Below, in pieces: positions 1-8,300 of a stretch of DNA of 64,000 nucleotides (its first letter is position 1; each line of letters opens with the position of its first letter). The position numbers and the translations under genes are program-made. Under the pieces are notes generated by a model. That model was not told where the DNA came from. It made no database searches and saw only the letters and a list, made by a program, of their open reading frames with translations. Source of the stretch: an uncultured Magnetospirillum sp. (GTDB taxonomy: Bacteria; Pseudomonadota; Alphaproteobacteria; Rhodospirillales; Magnetospirillaceae). The DNA is taken from the NCBI RefSeq assembly GCF_903853455.1, contig NZ_CAINTR010000213.1:1-64000 (forward strand), read 5' to 3'.

Positions 1-109
1 CATGGCACCCTCCCTCAAGGTGCCCTCCATAGATTCACATCTCCTCGTCCAAAGGTAGACTCGTTTTCACGCCGAACTCGGCCTCATAGACTCGCATTCC
101 GTGCGCGTT

Positions 110-193
110 ATGACCACACCAGGAGAACTGAACAGCCCTGATCTGCTGACCCTGTTCAAGGGGATGCTGCTCGACGCGGTGGCATCGGTATAA
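110..193 (+). other. 27-codon open frame of unknown status
   Basis: A short ATG frame (begins MTTPGELNSPDLLTL) ends at TAA. The region 1-391 has no other convincing gene, and 196-260 is AT-rich. The peptide could be the 5' stub of a lost gene or chance. I see no clear Shine-Dalgarno sequence and recognise no family. Confidence 0.2.
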
Positions 194-391
194 GTCAGAC
201 TGGCGAGCTTATACTTTAGAATAAAATATCAATACCTAAGCATGAGTATGAAGTAAGGTCCTCTGTCATCATTACGCCTTTTGTTACACAAGCTCACAAA
301 TCCTTTCCGTTTGCGGCTGGTTCATTGGGATCGCGACCGTGATGATGGTGTCAGGGATTATAGAGTAACCGCTGGAAAACTGGGTCACCCC

Positions 392-595
392 ATGGACAGT
401 TCACTCATCGAGATGATCAGCAGGGCCATCGCCGCCGCGCGGCTGGCGGGGCTTGATCACGACGAGCAGCGCGCCACCGCCCAGGCGGTGCTTCTGGCGT
501 GCGACCCATCCCTGACCCCCGGCATCGCCCGCGTCCTGGTCGAGCAACTCTACACGGTCGGGGCCGCCGACGCGGACGCACGGCTGGCGGCCTGA
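392..595 (+). CDS. small hypothetical protein
   Basis: Unrecognised 67-residue protein beginning MDSSLIEMIS. It is Ala/Leu-rich and probably helical, with no signal peptide or membrane segment. The frame is open further upstream (to a TTG at 281), but the ATG at 392 begins the stretch with typical high-GC codon use. No strong ribosome site is visible. A second small frame starts 5 bp after its stop, so the two may be co-transcribed. Function unknown. Confidence 0.4.
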   Translation: MDSSLIEMISRAIAAARLAGLDHDEQRATAQAVLLACDPSLTPGIARVLVEQLYTVGAADADARLAA

Positions 596-599
596 CGCC

Positions 600-812
600 A
601 TGGTCGGCTCCTCGTACCGTTGCATCGAACAGATGTCGGAGGCCCGCCGCCTCTACGACCAGGGTCTGTATCCCGAATGCTTGGCCATAATCGACAGCGT
701 CCGCCGCTGCTCGCTGCAATGCGGCGAGGGTGGAGCCTGCGCCGCCGCGCTCAGGATCGTTTCCCGGGGCATGGTCCTGGCCGACCAGGGGGCCGCCGCC
801 CCGGTTTGCTAA
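600..812 (+). CDS. small Cys-containing hypothetical protein
   Basis: Seventy residues with the N-terminal half resembling a short helical repeat (EARRLYDQGLYPECL) and Cys residues in CSLQCGEGGAC and at the C-terminus. It starts 5 bp after the preceding small frame. Its last 4 bp overlap the convergent permease gene on the other strand. The spaced cysteines could bind a metal, which is speculation. Family not recognised. Confidence 0.35.
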   Translation: MVGSSYRCIEQMSEARRLYDQGLYPECLAIIDSVRRCSLQCGEGGACAAALRIVSRGMVLADQGAAAPVC

Positions 813-1711
813 TCCACTAACGAGAACGGGTCGTCGGGTGGTGCCACCAGGGAATAGGCCATCTGACCGCAGACCGCCAGGACGATCAGGGCCAGCAGCA
901 TGCGCAGCCGCTCGCCGGGCAGGTTGCGGCCCAGGCGGGTTCCGAACTGCGCGCCCACCGCGCCGCCGGCCAGCAGGATCAGGGCCAGGGGCACGTCGAC
1001 GGTATGGGTGGTGATCGCTTGCAGCAGCGTCACATTGGCGGTGACGAAGATCATCTGGAACAGCGAGGTTCCCACCACCACCGCCGTTGGCATGCCCAGC
1101 ACGTAGATCATCAGCGGCACCAGGATGAAGCCGCCGCCCACTCCCATGATGGCGGCCAGTACGCCGCCGAACGCCCCTACCGCCAGCGGCAGCAGGGCGC
1201 TGATGTAAAGCCCCGATCGCGGAAACCGCATCCGAAACGGCAGGGCGTGCCAGGAGTGGTGCTGGTGGCGCTTGGCCGCGGCCGCGTTCTTCCGGCCATA
1301 GCTGGTGACCAGGGTCTCGATCAGCATCAGCAGGCCGACCGAGCCGAGGAAACCCACATAGCTGAGGCTGATCACCAGATCGATCTGGCCGAGGCGTTTG
1401 AGCACGGCGAACAGCCAGACGCCGACGGATGAACCGACGAAGCCGCCGGCCAGCAGGAACAGCGACATCTTGACGTCGACGGTGCGGCGCCGCCAGTGGG
1501 CGAACACCCCCGACACCGACGAGCCCAGCACCTGATTGGCGCCCGAGGCCACCGCCACCGCCGGCGGGATGCCCATCATGATCAGGATCGGGGTCAGCAG
1601 GAAGCCGCCGCCGACGCCGAACACCCCCGACAGCACGCCGATGCCGCCGCCGACCGCCAACAGGCCCCAGACATCCACGGATTGTTCGGCGATGGGCAGG
1701 TAGATGCTCAT
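809..1711 (-). CDS. TauE/SafE family permease
   Basis: Integral inner-membrane protein of 300 residues with about eight hydrophobic segments in two related halves. Each half carries the glycine-rich signature of the family (GVFGVGGGFLLTP near residue 30 and AAIMGVGGGFILVP near residue 190). TauE/SafE proteins are thought to move sulfite, sulfonates or other small organic anions; the substrate here cannot be read from the sequence. A His-rich loop (AKRHQHHSWH) lies near the middle. A second, divergent member of the family lies at 6055-6999. A small frame (1736-1885) precedes it by 24 bp and may be co-transcribed. Confidence 0.9.
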   Translation of the reverse strand: MSIYLPIAEQSVDVWGLLAVGGGIGVLSGVFGVGGGFLLTPILIMMGIPPAVAVASGANQVLGSSVSGVFAHWRRRTVDVKMSLFLLAGGFVGSSVGVWLFAVLKRLGQIDLVISLSYVGFLGSVGLLMLIETLVTSYGRKNAAAAKRHQHHSWHALPFRMRFPRSGLYISALLPLAVGAFGGVLAAIMGVGGGFILVPLMIYVLGMPTAVVVGTSLFQMIFVTANVTLLQAITTHTVDVPLALILLAGGAVGAQFGTRLGRNLPGERLRMLLALIVLAVCGQMAYSLVAPPDDPFSLVD

Positions 1712-1735
1712 GGTGAAGACTTTCGGATCGGTCGC

Positions 1736-1885
1736 TCAGTCCCCCGAGGCGCTGAAGAACGGCATCGGCCGGTGCTGGGGGTGGATGTGGGCATCGGCGC
1801 GGGACGAGCCGAAAGCGGCGATCACGGAGATCAACCGCAGGATCAGCGCCCCCAACCCCGACAGTCTAACGGAATCCGCGGTCAC
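1736..1885 (-). CDS. small putative exported or membrane peptide
   Basis: A 49-residue frame on the permease strand. I chose the GTG start because GGAGG lies 6 nt before it, whereas the in-frame ATG two codons upstream abuts that GGAGG. The peptide has one hydrophobic stretch (LGALILRLISVIAAF) followed by a hydrophilic His/Pro-rich tail, which suits a cleaved or membrane-anchored small protein. It ends 24 bp before the permease start, so an operon is plausible. Family not recognised. Confidence 0.4.
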   Translation of the reverse strand: MTADSVRLSGLGALILRLISVIAAFGSSRADAHIHPQHRPMPFFSASGD

Positions 1886-1965
1886 GGCCATCCTCCATTC
1901 AAAATGCGTCGAAAATATCGCACCTGAGCCAGGCCCGGCGCGGCGCCTGGACAAGGGCGGGCGAC

Positions 1966-1998
1966 TTTCATATGATATATTATTAATATTAAGGCCCG
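1966..1998 (+). promoter_or_regulatory. AT-rich promoter-like spacer before the kinase gene
   Basis: A sharply AT-rich stretch (catatgatatattattaat) in otherwise GC-rich DNA, about 80 bp upstream of the histidine kinase. It probably contains the kinase promoter. No defined -35/-10 pair can be assigned with confidence. Confidence 0.3.
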
Positions 1999-2050
1999 TA
2001 AGTCCGGTCGCCTCCCCACTGCCGGGGGGTGTTGCCCGGCCTTCCTCAGG

Positions 2051-3976
2051 ATGGTTACGGAGCGAACAGCGGAAATGTACCTAAGCTGGTCCCGCCTGCT
2101 GCCGTTCGGCTATGTCGTCCTGCATCTGGCCTTGGCATCGACCGACCTGCTCGATCCGGTGGTTTATCCCTTCGGCCCGCCGTGGAATCCGGTGGCCGGT
2201 CTGGTGCTGGCCCTGCTGCTGGCGGGCGGTGGCCTCTATGTCCCGCTGGTGGCGGTGGTGGCCGCCCTGGCCCAGGTGCTGGTTCACGGCAGCGGGTTGG
2301 GAACCGCCCTGGCGGAGGGAGGAGCGCTGGCGCTCATCTACGGCGCGGCGGCGCATGGCCTGCGGCATCGTCTGGCGCTGGACATCAGGCTGCGCGGCCG
2401 GCGGCATCTGATCCGCCTGCTGGCGGTCGGCGTCGCGGCGGCGGCGGTGCACGCCGCCTGTCTGGTGCTGTCGCGCCATGGTGGCGAGGCCGATCTGGTC
2501 GGGCCGTTCCTGCGGCTGGCGGCCAGCGACACTTTGGGGGTGGTGGTGCTGACCCCCTTCCTGCTGATTTTCCTCATGGACGGAAGGCTGCCCCGGCCGC
2601 GCCTCCAGACCCTGCTGGAAGGCGCCGCCATCGCCCTGGTGCTGTGGATCGATTTCGGCCTGCACGCCGCCCAGAAGTTCCGCTTCTTCTATCTGCTGAT
2701 CATGCCGCTGGTGTGGATCGCCACCCGCCACGGCCTCAAGGGGGCCACCGCCGGCATCGCCGGGGCGCAGTTGGGGGTGCTGGTCGCCATCGAGATGGTG
2801 CCGTTCCGCGACGAATCGCTGACCCTGTTCCAACTGATCATGCTGACTCTGTCGGTGACCACCCTGCTGCTGGGATCGCTGGTCAGCGAGCAGCGTCAGG
2901 CCCGTGCCGCCTTGAAGGACAGCCAGGCCCGCCTCAACGCCATCGTCGAGATGGCGCCGGACGGGGTGATGACCATCGACGAGGCGGGGCGGATCGAATC
3001 GGCCAATCCCGCCTGCGCCCAGCTGTTTGGCGCCGTCGCCGAGGATCTGGTGGGGCAAAGCTTCGGCGATCTGCTGCCCCAGGTGGATTTCGCCGCCCAT
3101 CCGCTGCGCACCGAGACCCAGGCCAAGCGGCGTGACGGCGGCCTGCTGCCGGTGGAGGTGGCGGTCAGCGCCACCGACTTGTCCGACCGGCGGCTGGCGG
3201 TGGCGGTGATCCGCGACATCGGCCGGCGCAAGGCCGACGAGGCCAAGCAGTGGGAGCACCACGCCCATCTCGCCCGCGCCACCCATCTCAGCGTGTCGGA
3301 ACGGCTGGCGACGGCGCTGGCCCATCAGCTCAACCAGCCGCTGGCCTCGGTGATCGGCTATGCCAAGGCGTCGCAGCGGCTGCTGCAATCGGGCACCGAG
3401 CCCGTCGCCACCGTCGTCGACGCCATGGGCAAGGCCGCCGCCCAGGCCGAGCGGGCCGGCGAGATCATCCGGCGCACCCGCGAATTCCTGTCCCAGGGCG
3501 AGATGCGGATCGGGGTGGTCGAGGTCGCCGATCTGGTGGAGCAGGCCCTGTCCTCGTCGCCATATGCCGGCCACGACCTGACCCTGCGGCGGAACCTTCC
3601 CGCCAACCTGCCCGCGGTGACCGCCGATCCGTTGCAGGTGGAGCAGGTGCTGGTCAACCTGTTGCAAAACGCGCGGGACGCCATCGGCGAAAGCGGCGGT
3701 CGCGGTGGCGGCCGGGGCGAGGTCGAGATCGCCGCCAGCCTCGCCGCTCCCGGCTGGATCGACGTCTCGGTCGCGGACAGCGGCCCCGGCATCGCCCCGG
3801 AGATCGTCGACAAGCTGTTCACCCCGTTCAGCACCACCAAATCCACCGGCATGGGCATGGGATTGTTCATCGCCAACTCCATCGTCGAGGCCCATGGCGG
3901 CGGCATGCGCGCCGCCAACCGTCCCCAGGGCGGCGCGGTCTTTTCCTTCACCCTGCCCATGGCGACCCGACAATGA
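2051..3976 (+). CDS. membrane sensor histidine kinase (MASE1-like, PAS, HisKA, HATPase)
   Basis: Inner-membrane sensor kinase. Residues 1-285 hold about eight hydrophobic segments resembling a MASE1-type sensory domain. Residues 290-395 are a PAS domain (IVEMAPDGVMTIDEAGRI). The phosphoacceptor is His425 in ALAHQLNQPLASV, the FixL/DctB-like H-box. The ATPase domain spans about 520-637 with N-box NLLQNARDAIG, G1 DSGPGIAP and G2 GMGMGLFIANS. An alternative start is the ATG at 2075 (633 aa). Its stop overlaps the ATG of the response regulator (ATGA), so the two are translationally coupled and form one two-component system. The signal is unknown; the neighbouring permease is a possible target. 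Confidence 0.88.
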   Translation: MVTERTAEMYLSWSRLLPFGYVVLHLALASTDLLDPVVYPFGPPWNPVAGLVLALLLAGGGLYVPLVAVVAALAQVLVHGSGLGTALAEGGALALIYGAAAHGLRHRLALDIRLRGRRHLIRLLAVGVAAAAVHAACLVLSRHGGEADLVGPFLRLAASDTLGVVVLTPFLLIFLMDGRLPRPRLQTLLEGAAIALVLWIDFGLHAAQKFRFFYLLIMPLVWIATRHGLKGATAGIAGAQLGVLVAIEMVPFRDESLTLFQLIMLTLSVTTLLLGSLVSEQRQARAALKDSQARLNAIVEMAPDGVMTIDEAGRIESANPACAQLFGAVAEDLVGQSFGDLLPQVDFAAHPLRTETQAKRRDGGLLPVEVAVSATDLSDRRLAVAVIRDIGRRKADEAKQWEHHAHLARATHLSVSERLATALAHQLNQPLASVIGYAKASQRLLQSGTEPVATVVDAMGKAAAQAERAGEIIRRTREFLSQGEMRIGVVEVADLVEQALSSSPYAGHDLTLRRNLPANLPAVTADPLQVEQVLVNLLQNARDAIGESGGRGGGRGEVEIAASLAAPGWIDVSVADSGPGIAPEIVDKLFTPFSTTKSTGMGMGLFIANSIVEAHGGGMRAANRPQGGAVFSFTLPMATRQ

Positions 3977-4623
3977 CAGCAAGCCCCGACGCTGATCTTC
4001 CCGCTCCCCTGGTCCATATCGTCGACGACGACGAGGCCGTCCGCGATTCGCTGCGGCTGGTGTTCTACTCGGTGGGGCTGGCCACCGAGACCTATGTCTC
4101 CGCCCTCGACTTCCTCAAGCGCGCCGATCTCGGCCGCCTCGGCTGTCTGGTGGTGGACGTGCGCATGCCGGGCATGAGCGGGCTGGAGCTGCAAAAGGAA
4201 CTGGCGGCCCGCGACGTCAGCCTGCCGGTGATCATCCTGACCGGCCACGGCGACATTCCCATGGCGGTGGGCGCCCTGAAGGCCGGGGCCAGCGACTTCA
4301 TCGAGAAGCCCTACAACGAGCAGCAGTTGATCGACAGCGTCCACCACGCCATCCGCCACGGCGATTCGGAATGGCGCGACCGCGAGCGCCAGGCCTTCGC
4401 CCGGTCGTGCCACCAGCAACTGTCGCCGCGCGAGCGTCAGGTCCTGGCCCAGCTGGTGGCGGGCGATTCCAACAAGATCATCGCCGCCCGCTTAGGCATC
4501 AGCCCCCGCACCGTCGAAGTCCACCGCGCCGGCGTCATGGCCAAGTTCCAGGCCCGCAGCCTGTCGGAACTGGTGCTGCTGTCGCAATTGTTGCGGGGCG
4601 TGGGGGAGGGCGGGGAGGGGTGA
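3973..4623 (+). CDS. FixJ-family response regulator
   Basis: Two-component transcription regulator of 216 residues and cognate partner of the kinase it overlaps. The N-terminal receiver has acidic residues in HIVDDDEAVRDSL, phospho-Asp62 in VVDVRMPGMSG, and conserved Thr and Lys in ILTGHGDI and FIEKPY. The C-terminal LuxR/FixJ helix-turn-helix spans about residues 150-210 (LSPRERQVLAQL, then NKIIAARLGISPRTVEVHR). All phosphorylation residues are present, unlike the LuxR-type regulator at 5159-5782. Targets unknown. Confidence 0.9.
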   Translation: MTASPDADLPAPLVHIVDDDEAVRDSLRLVFYSVGLATETYVSALDFLKRADLGRLGCLVVDVRMPGMSGLELQKELAARDVSLPVIILTGHGDIPMAVGALKAGASDFIEKPYNEQQLIDSVHHAIRHGDSEWRDRERQAFARSCHQQLSPRERQVLAQLVAGDSNKIIAARLGISPRTVEVHRAGVMAKFQARSLSELVLLSQLLRGVGEGGEG

Positions 4624-4729
4624 ACGGGCGGGACAAACCCACGGCTGTCGATTTAATTTTCTGAACTGGGCTCAATCCATTGGACAGTGCAGCTTCCCGG
4701 CCACATCACCCCGGATGGACAAGGAATTA

Positions 4730-4887
4730 TTCACCACCAAGGCACCAAGGACACCAAGAGGGCGGAGCGGCCGCGTCGCTCCGGGTTTTATCCGCGCCTT
4801 GATTAATTTATTGCCCTCTGCGTGGACGGAAGGCGAAACGGCGCCACCCAGGAGACCTCTTGGTGTCCTTGGTGCCTTGGTGGTCAA
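4730..4887. repeat. MITE-like element with 32-bp terminal inverted repeats
   Basis: Left arm 4730-4761 (ttcaccaccaaggcaccaag...) and right arm 4856-4887 are reverse complements over 32 bp with one mismatch. They flank about 94 bp of non-coding DNA. Terminal inverted repeats with no gene inside are typical of a miniature inverted-repeat element. Similar accaccaaggcaccaaggac arms recur in other bacterial genomes from memory; I have not checked this. The spacer 4624-5158 holds no gene. Confidence 0.7.
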
Positions 4888-5003
4888 TCACGATGGAAGC
4901 CCCAATCCGACCGGCCGGCCATACATGCTGTCATCCCGAGCCGGGGGGCTACTGCGTTCACACATCTTTGGCAATAAGATCAAGGCGCTGAACTAAACTC
5001 TCG

Positions 5004-5101
5004 TCATGGCCGGGCTCGTCCCGGCCACCCACGCCGTGCCGCAATACAGACGTTCGAGGTGCGGACGGGCGTGGATGCCCGGAACAAGTCCGGGCACGAC
5101 G
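5004..5101. repeat. alphaproteobacterial palindromic repeat (RPE/REP-like)
   Basis: Begins gtcatggccgggctcgtccc and ends in the inverted counterpart cgtggatgcccggaacaagt, with a divergent centre. The pattern gtcatggccgggcttgtcccggccatccacg is a common extragenic palindrome in alphaproteobacteria. It lies just downstream of the MITE-like element and 3' to the LuxR-type regulator gene. Confidence 0.6.
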
Positions 5102-5158
5102 ACAAAAGTAATTCGAGAGACGAGATATCTGAATGCCGTAGCTCCGGGACACGCCCCC

Positions 5159-5782
5159 TCACCGCGGATGGCACTCCGTCAGGTAAAAGGCCACCGCCTG
5201 GGCGCGGCTGGCGACGCCGAGCTTGTCGTACAGGTTCTTGAGGTGGAACTTGACGGTGTTGAGCGAGATGTCGAGCTGGCTGGCGATCTGCTGGTTGGTG
5301 TAGCCGATGGTCAGGGTGGCCAGCATGTCGCGTTCGCGGGTGGTCAGTTCGGTCAGCGGGTCCTTGGCCAGGCCGGAGACGTCGATGAAGGGGAACGCCA
5401 TGCGGCCGCCGGCCACCGCGACGATGACGTCGAGCAGTTGCTCGGGCGGCTCGCTCTTGGAACAAAACGCCGCCGCTCCCAGGGTCATGGCCTGGCGCGG
5501 CAGGTCGGCATGGGCGCTGCCGGTGTAGACCACGACGCGAGGCGCGCCGGCCAGCCCGCGCAGGGCCTGCAACACGCCGCGTCCGTCGAGATTGGGCATC
5601 TCCCAGCCGATCACCCCCACGTCGAAGCCGCCCGGGATCACCGCCTCGACGAAGTCCTGGCCATCGGCGGTCATGCGGATCTGGGAAAAGCGTGGGTCCT
5701 CGGCGAACAGGCCGATCAGGCTGACCTGAAGCAACGGACTCTTCTCGGCGATGACCACCGAAATCCCTCTCTTGGCCTCCAT
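5159..5782 (-). CDS. LuxR/NarL-type regulator with degenerate receiver
   Basis: DNA-binding regulator of 207 residues. The ATG at 5782 was chosen for its AAGGGGAAAGG ribosome site; an upstream in-frame ATG would add an unlikely hydrophobic leader. The C-terminal NarL-type helix-turn-helix is intact (LTTRERDMLATLTIGYTNQQ, then LDISLNTVKFHLKN). The receiver keeps the fold (EMPNLDG, VVYTGSA, CSKSEPPEQLL), but the acidic pair is E13-K14 and the phospho-Asp position is Gly59 (FDVGVIGWEMP). Classical phosphotransfer is therefore unlikely. It is divergent from the permease/UspA operon at 6055-8300 and is its natural candidate regulator (inference). Confidence 0.82.
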   Translation of the reverse strand: MEAKRGISVVIAEKSPLLQVSLIGLFAEDPRFSQIRMTADGQDFVEAVIPGGFDVGVIGWEMPNLDGRGVLQALRGLAGAPRVVVYTGSAHADLPRQAMTLGAAAFCSKSEPPEQLLDVIVAVAGGRMAFPFIDVSGLAKDPLTELTTRERDMLATLTIGYTNQQIASQLDISLNTVKFHLKNLYDKLGVASRAQAVAFYLTECHPR

Positions 5783-5945
5783 GCCTTTCCCCTTCCGCTC
5801 CAGCGCCCATCCCCATGGCACACTACAGAATATTAGAAAAATCGCAATTAAAATAGAGTGGGTTTTCCCCACCCTCTCTCGGCACTTAAGTGTCCACGTA
5901 TATTTATAATTTCTAATTGAGACTCGCCTAAGATGATGCGATGAT

Positions 5946-5962
5946 CCCTACCGGAACTAGGG
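5946..5962. promoter_or_regulatory. small inverted repeat in divergent promoter region
   Basis: CCCTA-7 nt-TAGGG lies in the 272-bp divergent spacer between the degenerate-receiver regulator and the permease/UspA operon. AT-rich sequence (about 5890-5930) that could hold both promoters lies beside it. A possible operator; the arms are short. Confidence 0.25.
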
Positions 5963-6054
5963 GGAAGACCGCATCCGATACCGTGATCCAACGCGGACAG
6001 GATGCTCGCGCCGGCCCAACGTGACCGGACAGCGCCAAGAAGAAGGTGAGGGAG

Positions 6055-6999
6055 ATGCGTCACGCCGTCCTGATGGCCGCGGCACTGGCCGTGGCATGTC
6101 TGTTGGTCTCGCCGGTCCTGGCCGCCGAGGCGCCGCCGGCCGTTGCCGGCGCCATGCCGTGGTGGGCCTGGCCGATCATCCTGTTCGGCATCACCTTCCT
6201 GCTGGGGGTGGTGGCGGTGCTGGGCGGGGTCGGCGGCGGCGTCCTGTTCGTGCCGATCATCGGCAGCTTCTTTCCCTTTCACCTGGATTTCGTTCGCGGC
6301 GCCGGCCTGCTGATCGCCCTGGCGGGGTCGCTGGCGGCGGGGCCGTCGCTGCTGCGCAACGGCCTGGCCAATCTGCGCCTCGCGCTGCCGCTGGGGCTGA
6401 TCGCCTCGGTCTCGGCGATCATGGGGGCGATGATGGGCCTCGCGCTGCCGGTCAATGTGGTGCAGACCGCCCTGGGGATCACCATCCTGGCCATCGTGGC
6501 GCTGATGGGAGCGGCGAAGAAGTCGGACATCCCCCATGTGGCGGCGCCAGACCGGCTGAGCCAGATGTTGCAGATGCACGGCATCTTCCACGACCCCGCC
6601 GCCGGCCGCGACATCGACTGGCACGTCCACCGCACGCCGACGGGGATGGTGCTGTTTTTCGGCATCGGCATGATGGCGGGCATGTTCGGCCTGGGCGCCG
6701 GCTGGGCCAACGTGCCGGTGCTCAATCTGGTGATGGGGGTGCCGCTTCGGGTGTCGGCCGCCACCAGCAGCTTCCTGCTGTCCATCGTCGATACCGCCGC
6801 CGCCTGGGTCTACCTCAACAAGGGGGCGGTGCTGACCATGATCGCGGCGCCGTCGATCATCGGCATGATGCTGGGCTCCATGGTGGGGGCTCGGCTGCTG
6901 ACCCGCGCCAAGACCTCGGTCATCCGCAAGATCATCCTGTCCATGCTGCTGCTCGCCGGGTCCCGCGCCCTGCTCAAGGGGTTGGGGATCTGGGCGTAG
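6055..6999 (+). CDS. TauE/SafE family permease with signal-like N-terminus
   Basis: Inner-membrane permease of 314 residues and first gene of a three-gene operon. It has an N-terminal hydrophobic leader ending near AAEAPP, then about eight membrane segments. Family glycine motifs are VLGGVGGGVLFVPIIG near residue 60 and GMFGLGAGWANVPVLNL near residue 215. A hydrophilic loop (about 160-195) contains several His/Asp residues. The ATG at 6055 follows AAGGTGAGGGAG. Export or import of sulfite-like or small organic anions is the family expectation. Its coupling to a universal stress protein suggests a stress-linked role (inference). Confidence 0.88.
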   Translation: MRHAVLMAAALAVACLLVSPVLAAEAPPAVAGAMPWWAWPIILFGITFLLGVVAVLGGVGGGVLFVPIIGSFFPFHLDFVRGAGLLIALAGSLAAGPSLLRNGLANLRLALPLGLIASVSAIMGAMMGLALPVNVVQTALGITILAIVALMGAAKKSDIPHVAAPDRLSQMLQMHGIFHDPAAGRDIDWHVHRTPTGMVLFFGIGMMAGMFGLGAGWANVPVLNLVMGVPLRVSAATSSFLLSIVDTAAAWVYLNKGAVLTMIAAPSIIGMMLGSMVGARLLTRAKTSVIRKIILSMLLLAGSRALLKGLGIWA

Positions 7000-7015
7000 A
7001 ACCGGAGGAATCATT

Positions 7016-7432
7016 ATGTTCATCAGGAAGCAGTACGCCACCGCCGAGGCGCTGGCCTATGCCAAGGTCCTCCAGGTCGGCATGCGGGTCAGCCTGATCC
7101 TGCTGGCGGCCAGTTTCGTCGGCTATATGCTGGACCTGTTCTCCCCCACCATTCCCGCCTCCCAGATGCCGCTCTACTGGGGGATGTCGGCGCCGGCCTA
7201 TCTGGAACACCGGGGCATCGCCCATCAGAACTGGCCGTGGATGGCCCAGATGCTCCAGGGCGACCTGGTGTTCGGCGGCATCGTGCTGATGGCGGCGGTC
7301 ACCGTCTACTGCTACGTTTTCTTCCTGCGCTTTCCCCTGGCCAACCGCGACGCGGTGATGACCGGCGTGGTGGCCGGCGAGATCGTCGTGCTGTCGTTGG
7401 CGGCGTCGGGGCTGTTGGCGGTCGGGCACTGA
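7016..7432 (+). CDS. small integral membrane protein of the permease operon
   Basis: Unrecognised 138-residue protein with three hydrophobic segments (about residues 24-44, 86-106 and 115-136). The periplasmic-side loop is rich in aromatic residues, Pro and His. It starts 17 bp after the permease stop with a strong GGAGG ribosome site and is followed 11 bp later by the universal stress protein gene. It may be an accessory subunit of the permease. Confidence 0.75.
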   Translation: MFIRKQYATAEALAYAKVLQVGMRVSLILLAASFVGYMLDLFSPTIPASQMPLYWGMSAPAYLEHRGIAHQNWPWMAQMLQGDLVFGGIVLMAAVTVYCYVFFLRFPLANRDAVMTGVVAGEIVVLSLAASGLLAVGH

Positions 7433-7442
7433 GGAGAGAGTC

Positions 7443-8300
7443 ATGAGCGCCACCGAACCCTTACCGACCGGTCGGTTCAACACCATCCTGGTCGCCACCG
7501 ACGGCTCGGAGTTCAGCGACGGCGCGGTGCGCATCGCCGTCGCCATGGCCAAGAAAGCCGAGGCCCGCCTGCTGGCGGTCAGCGTGGTGATCACCAACGA
7601 CGTCTACGAGGAGGTCGCCCCCGCCGCCGCCCAGCAGGCGGAGGAGAAGGTCTACGACATCCTGGAGAAGGTGGTGGCCCTGGCCGCCGCCGAGGGCGTG
7701 GCGTGCCGGCCGCTGGTGCGCCGGGCCCAGGACCCGTTCGAGGCCATCGTCGGCGCCGCCGAGGACGAGAACGCCGACGTCATCGTCGCCGGCCGGCGCG
7801 GCAAGCGCGGTCTGGCGCGCTTCATGCTGGGCGACGCGACGGCAAAGATCATCGGCAACGCCAAGTGCAGCGTGCTGGTGGTGCCCAAGGCGGCGACCAT
7901 GTGGCAGAACCGCCTGCTGCTGGCCAGCGACGGTTCGCCCTCCAGCGAAGCCGCCGCCCTGGCCGGCCTGCGCATCGCCTTCTGCTGCCACGTCCCCGCC
8001 ACCGTGCTGTCGGTGGAGGTGCCCAAGCATTCCCCCGAACGTCAGGCCGAGGCGGCGCGCATCGTCGAGCGCACGGTCGCCGCCTATGCCGCCGAGGGTG
8101 TGGCGGTGGAGGGCGTCGTCGGCCGGGGCGCGCCGGTGGAGGAGGTGGTGGCGACTGCCGCGCGGACCGGGTCCGATCTCATCGTCATGGGCAGCCACGG
8201 CCGCACCGGCCTTGGCCGCCTGATGGTGGGCAGCAATAGCCTGGGGGTGATCGGCAAGGTCACCTGTCCGGTGCTGGTGGTGAAGGGGGGAGGGGCCTAA
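7443..8300 (+). CDS. tandem universal stress protein (two UspA domains)
   Basis: Cytoplasmic 285-residue protein made of two UspA domains (about 12-155 and 157-283). Each starts with the nucleotide-binding strand (ILVATDGSEFS; LLASDGSPSSEA). The second ends with the ATP-binding pattern GSHGRTGLGRLMVGS; the first has the related GRRGKRGLARFMLGD. It is the last gene of the permease operon, with ribosome site GAGGAGAG. Its TAA overlaps the stop of the convergent flavoprotein gene. Confidence 0.92.
   Translation: MSATEPLPTGRFNTILVATDGSEFSDGAVRIAVAMAKKAEARLLAVSVVITNDVYEEVAPAAAQQAEEKVYDILEKVVALAAAEGVACRPLVRRAQDPFEAIVGAAEDENADVIVAGRRGKRGLARFMLGDATAKIIGNAKCSVLVVPKAATMWQNRLLLASDGSPSSEAAALAGLRIAFCCHVPATVLSVEVPKHSPERQAEAARIVERTVAAYAAEGVAVEGVVGRGAPVEEVVATAARTGSDLIVMGSHGRTGLGRLMVGSNSLGVIGKVTCPVLVVKGGGA

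Noticed and set aside
2081-3982. 633-codon open frame on the minus strand
   Set aside because: Antisense shadow of the histidine kinase, low-complexity His/Gln/Gly-rich translation, no family features.
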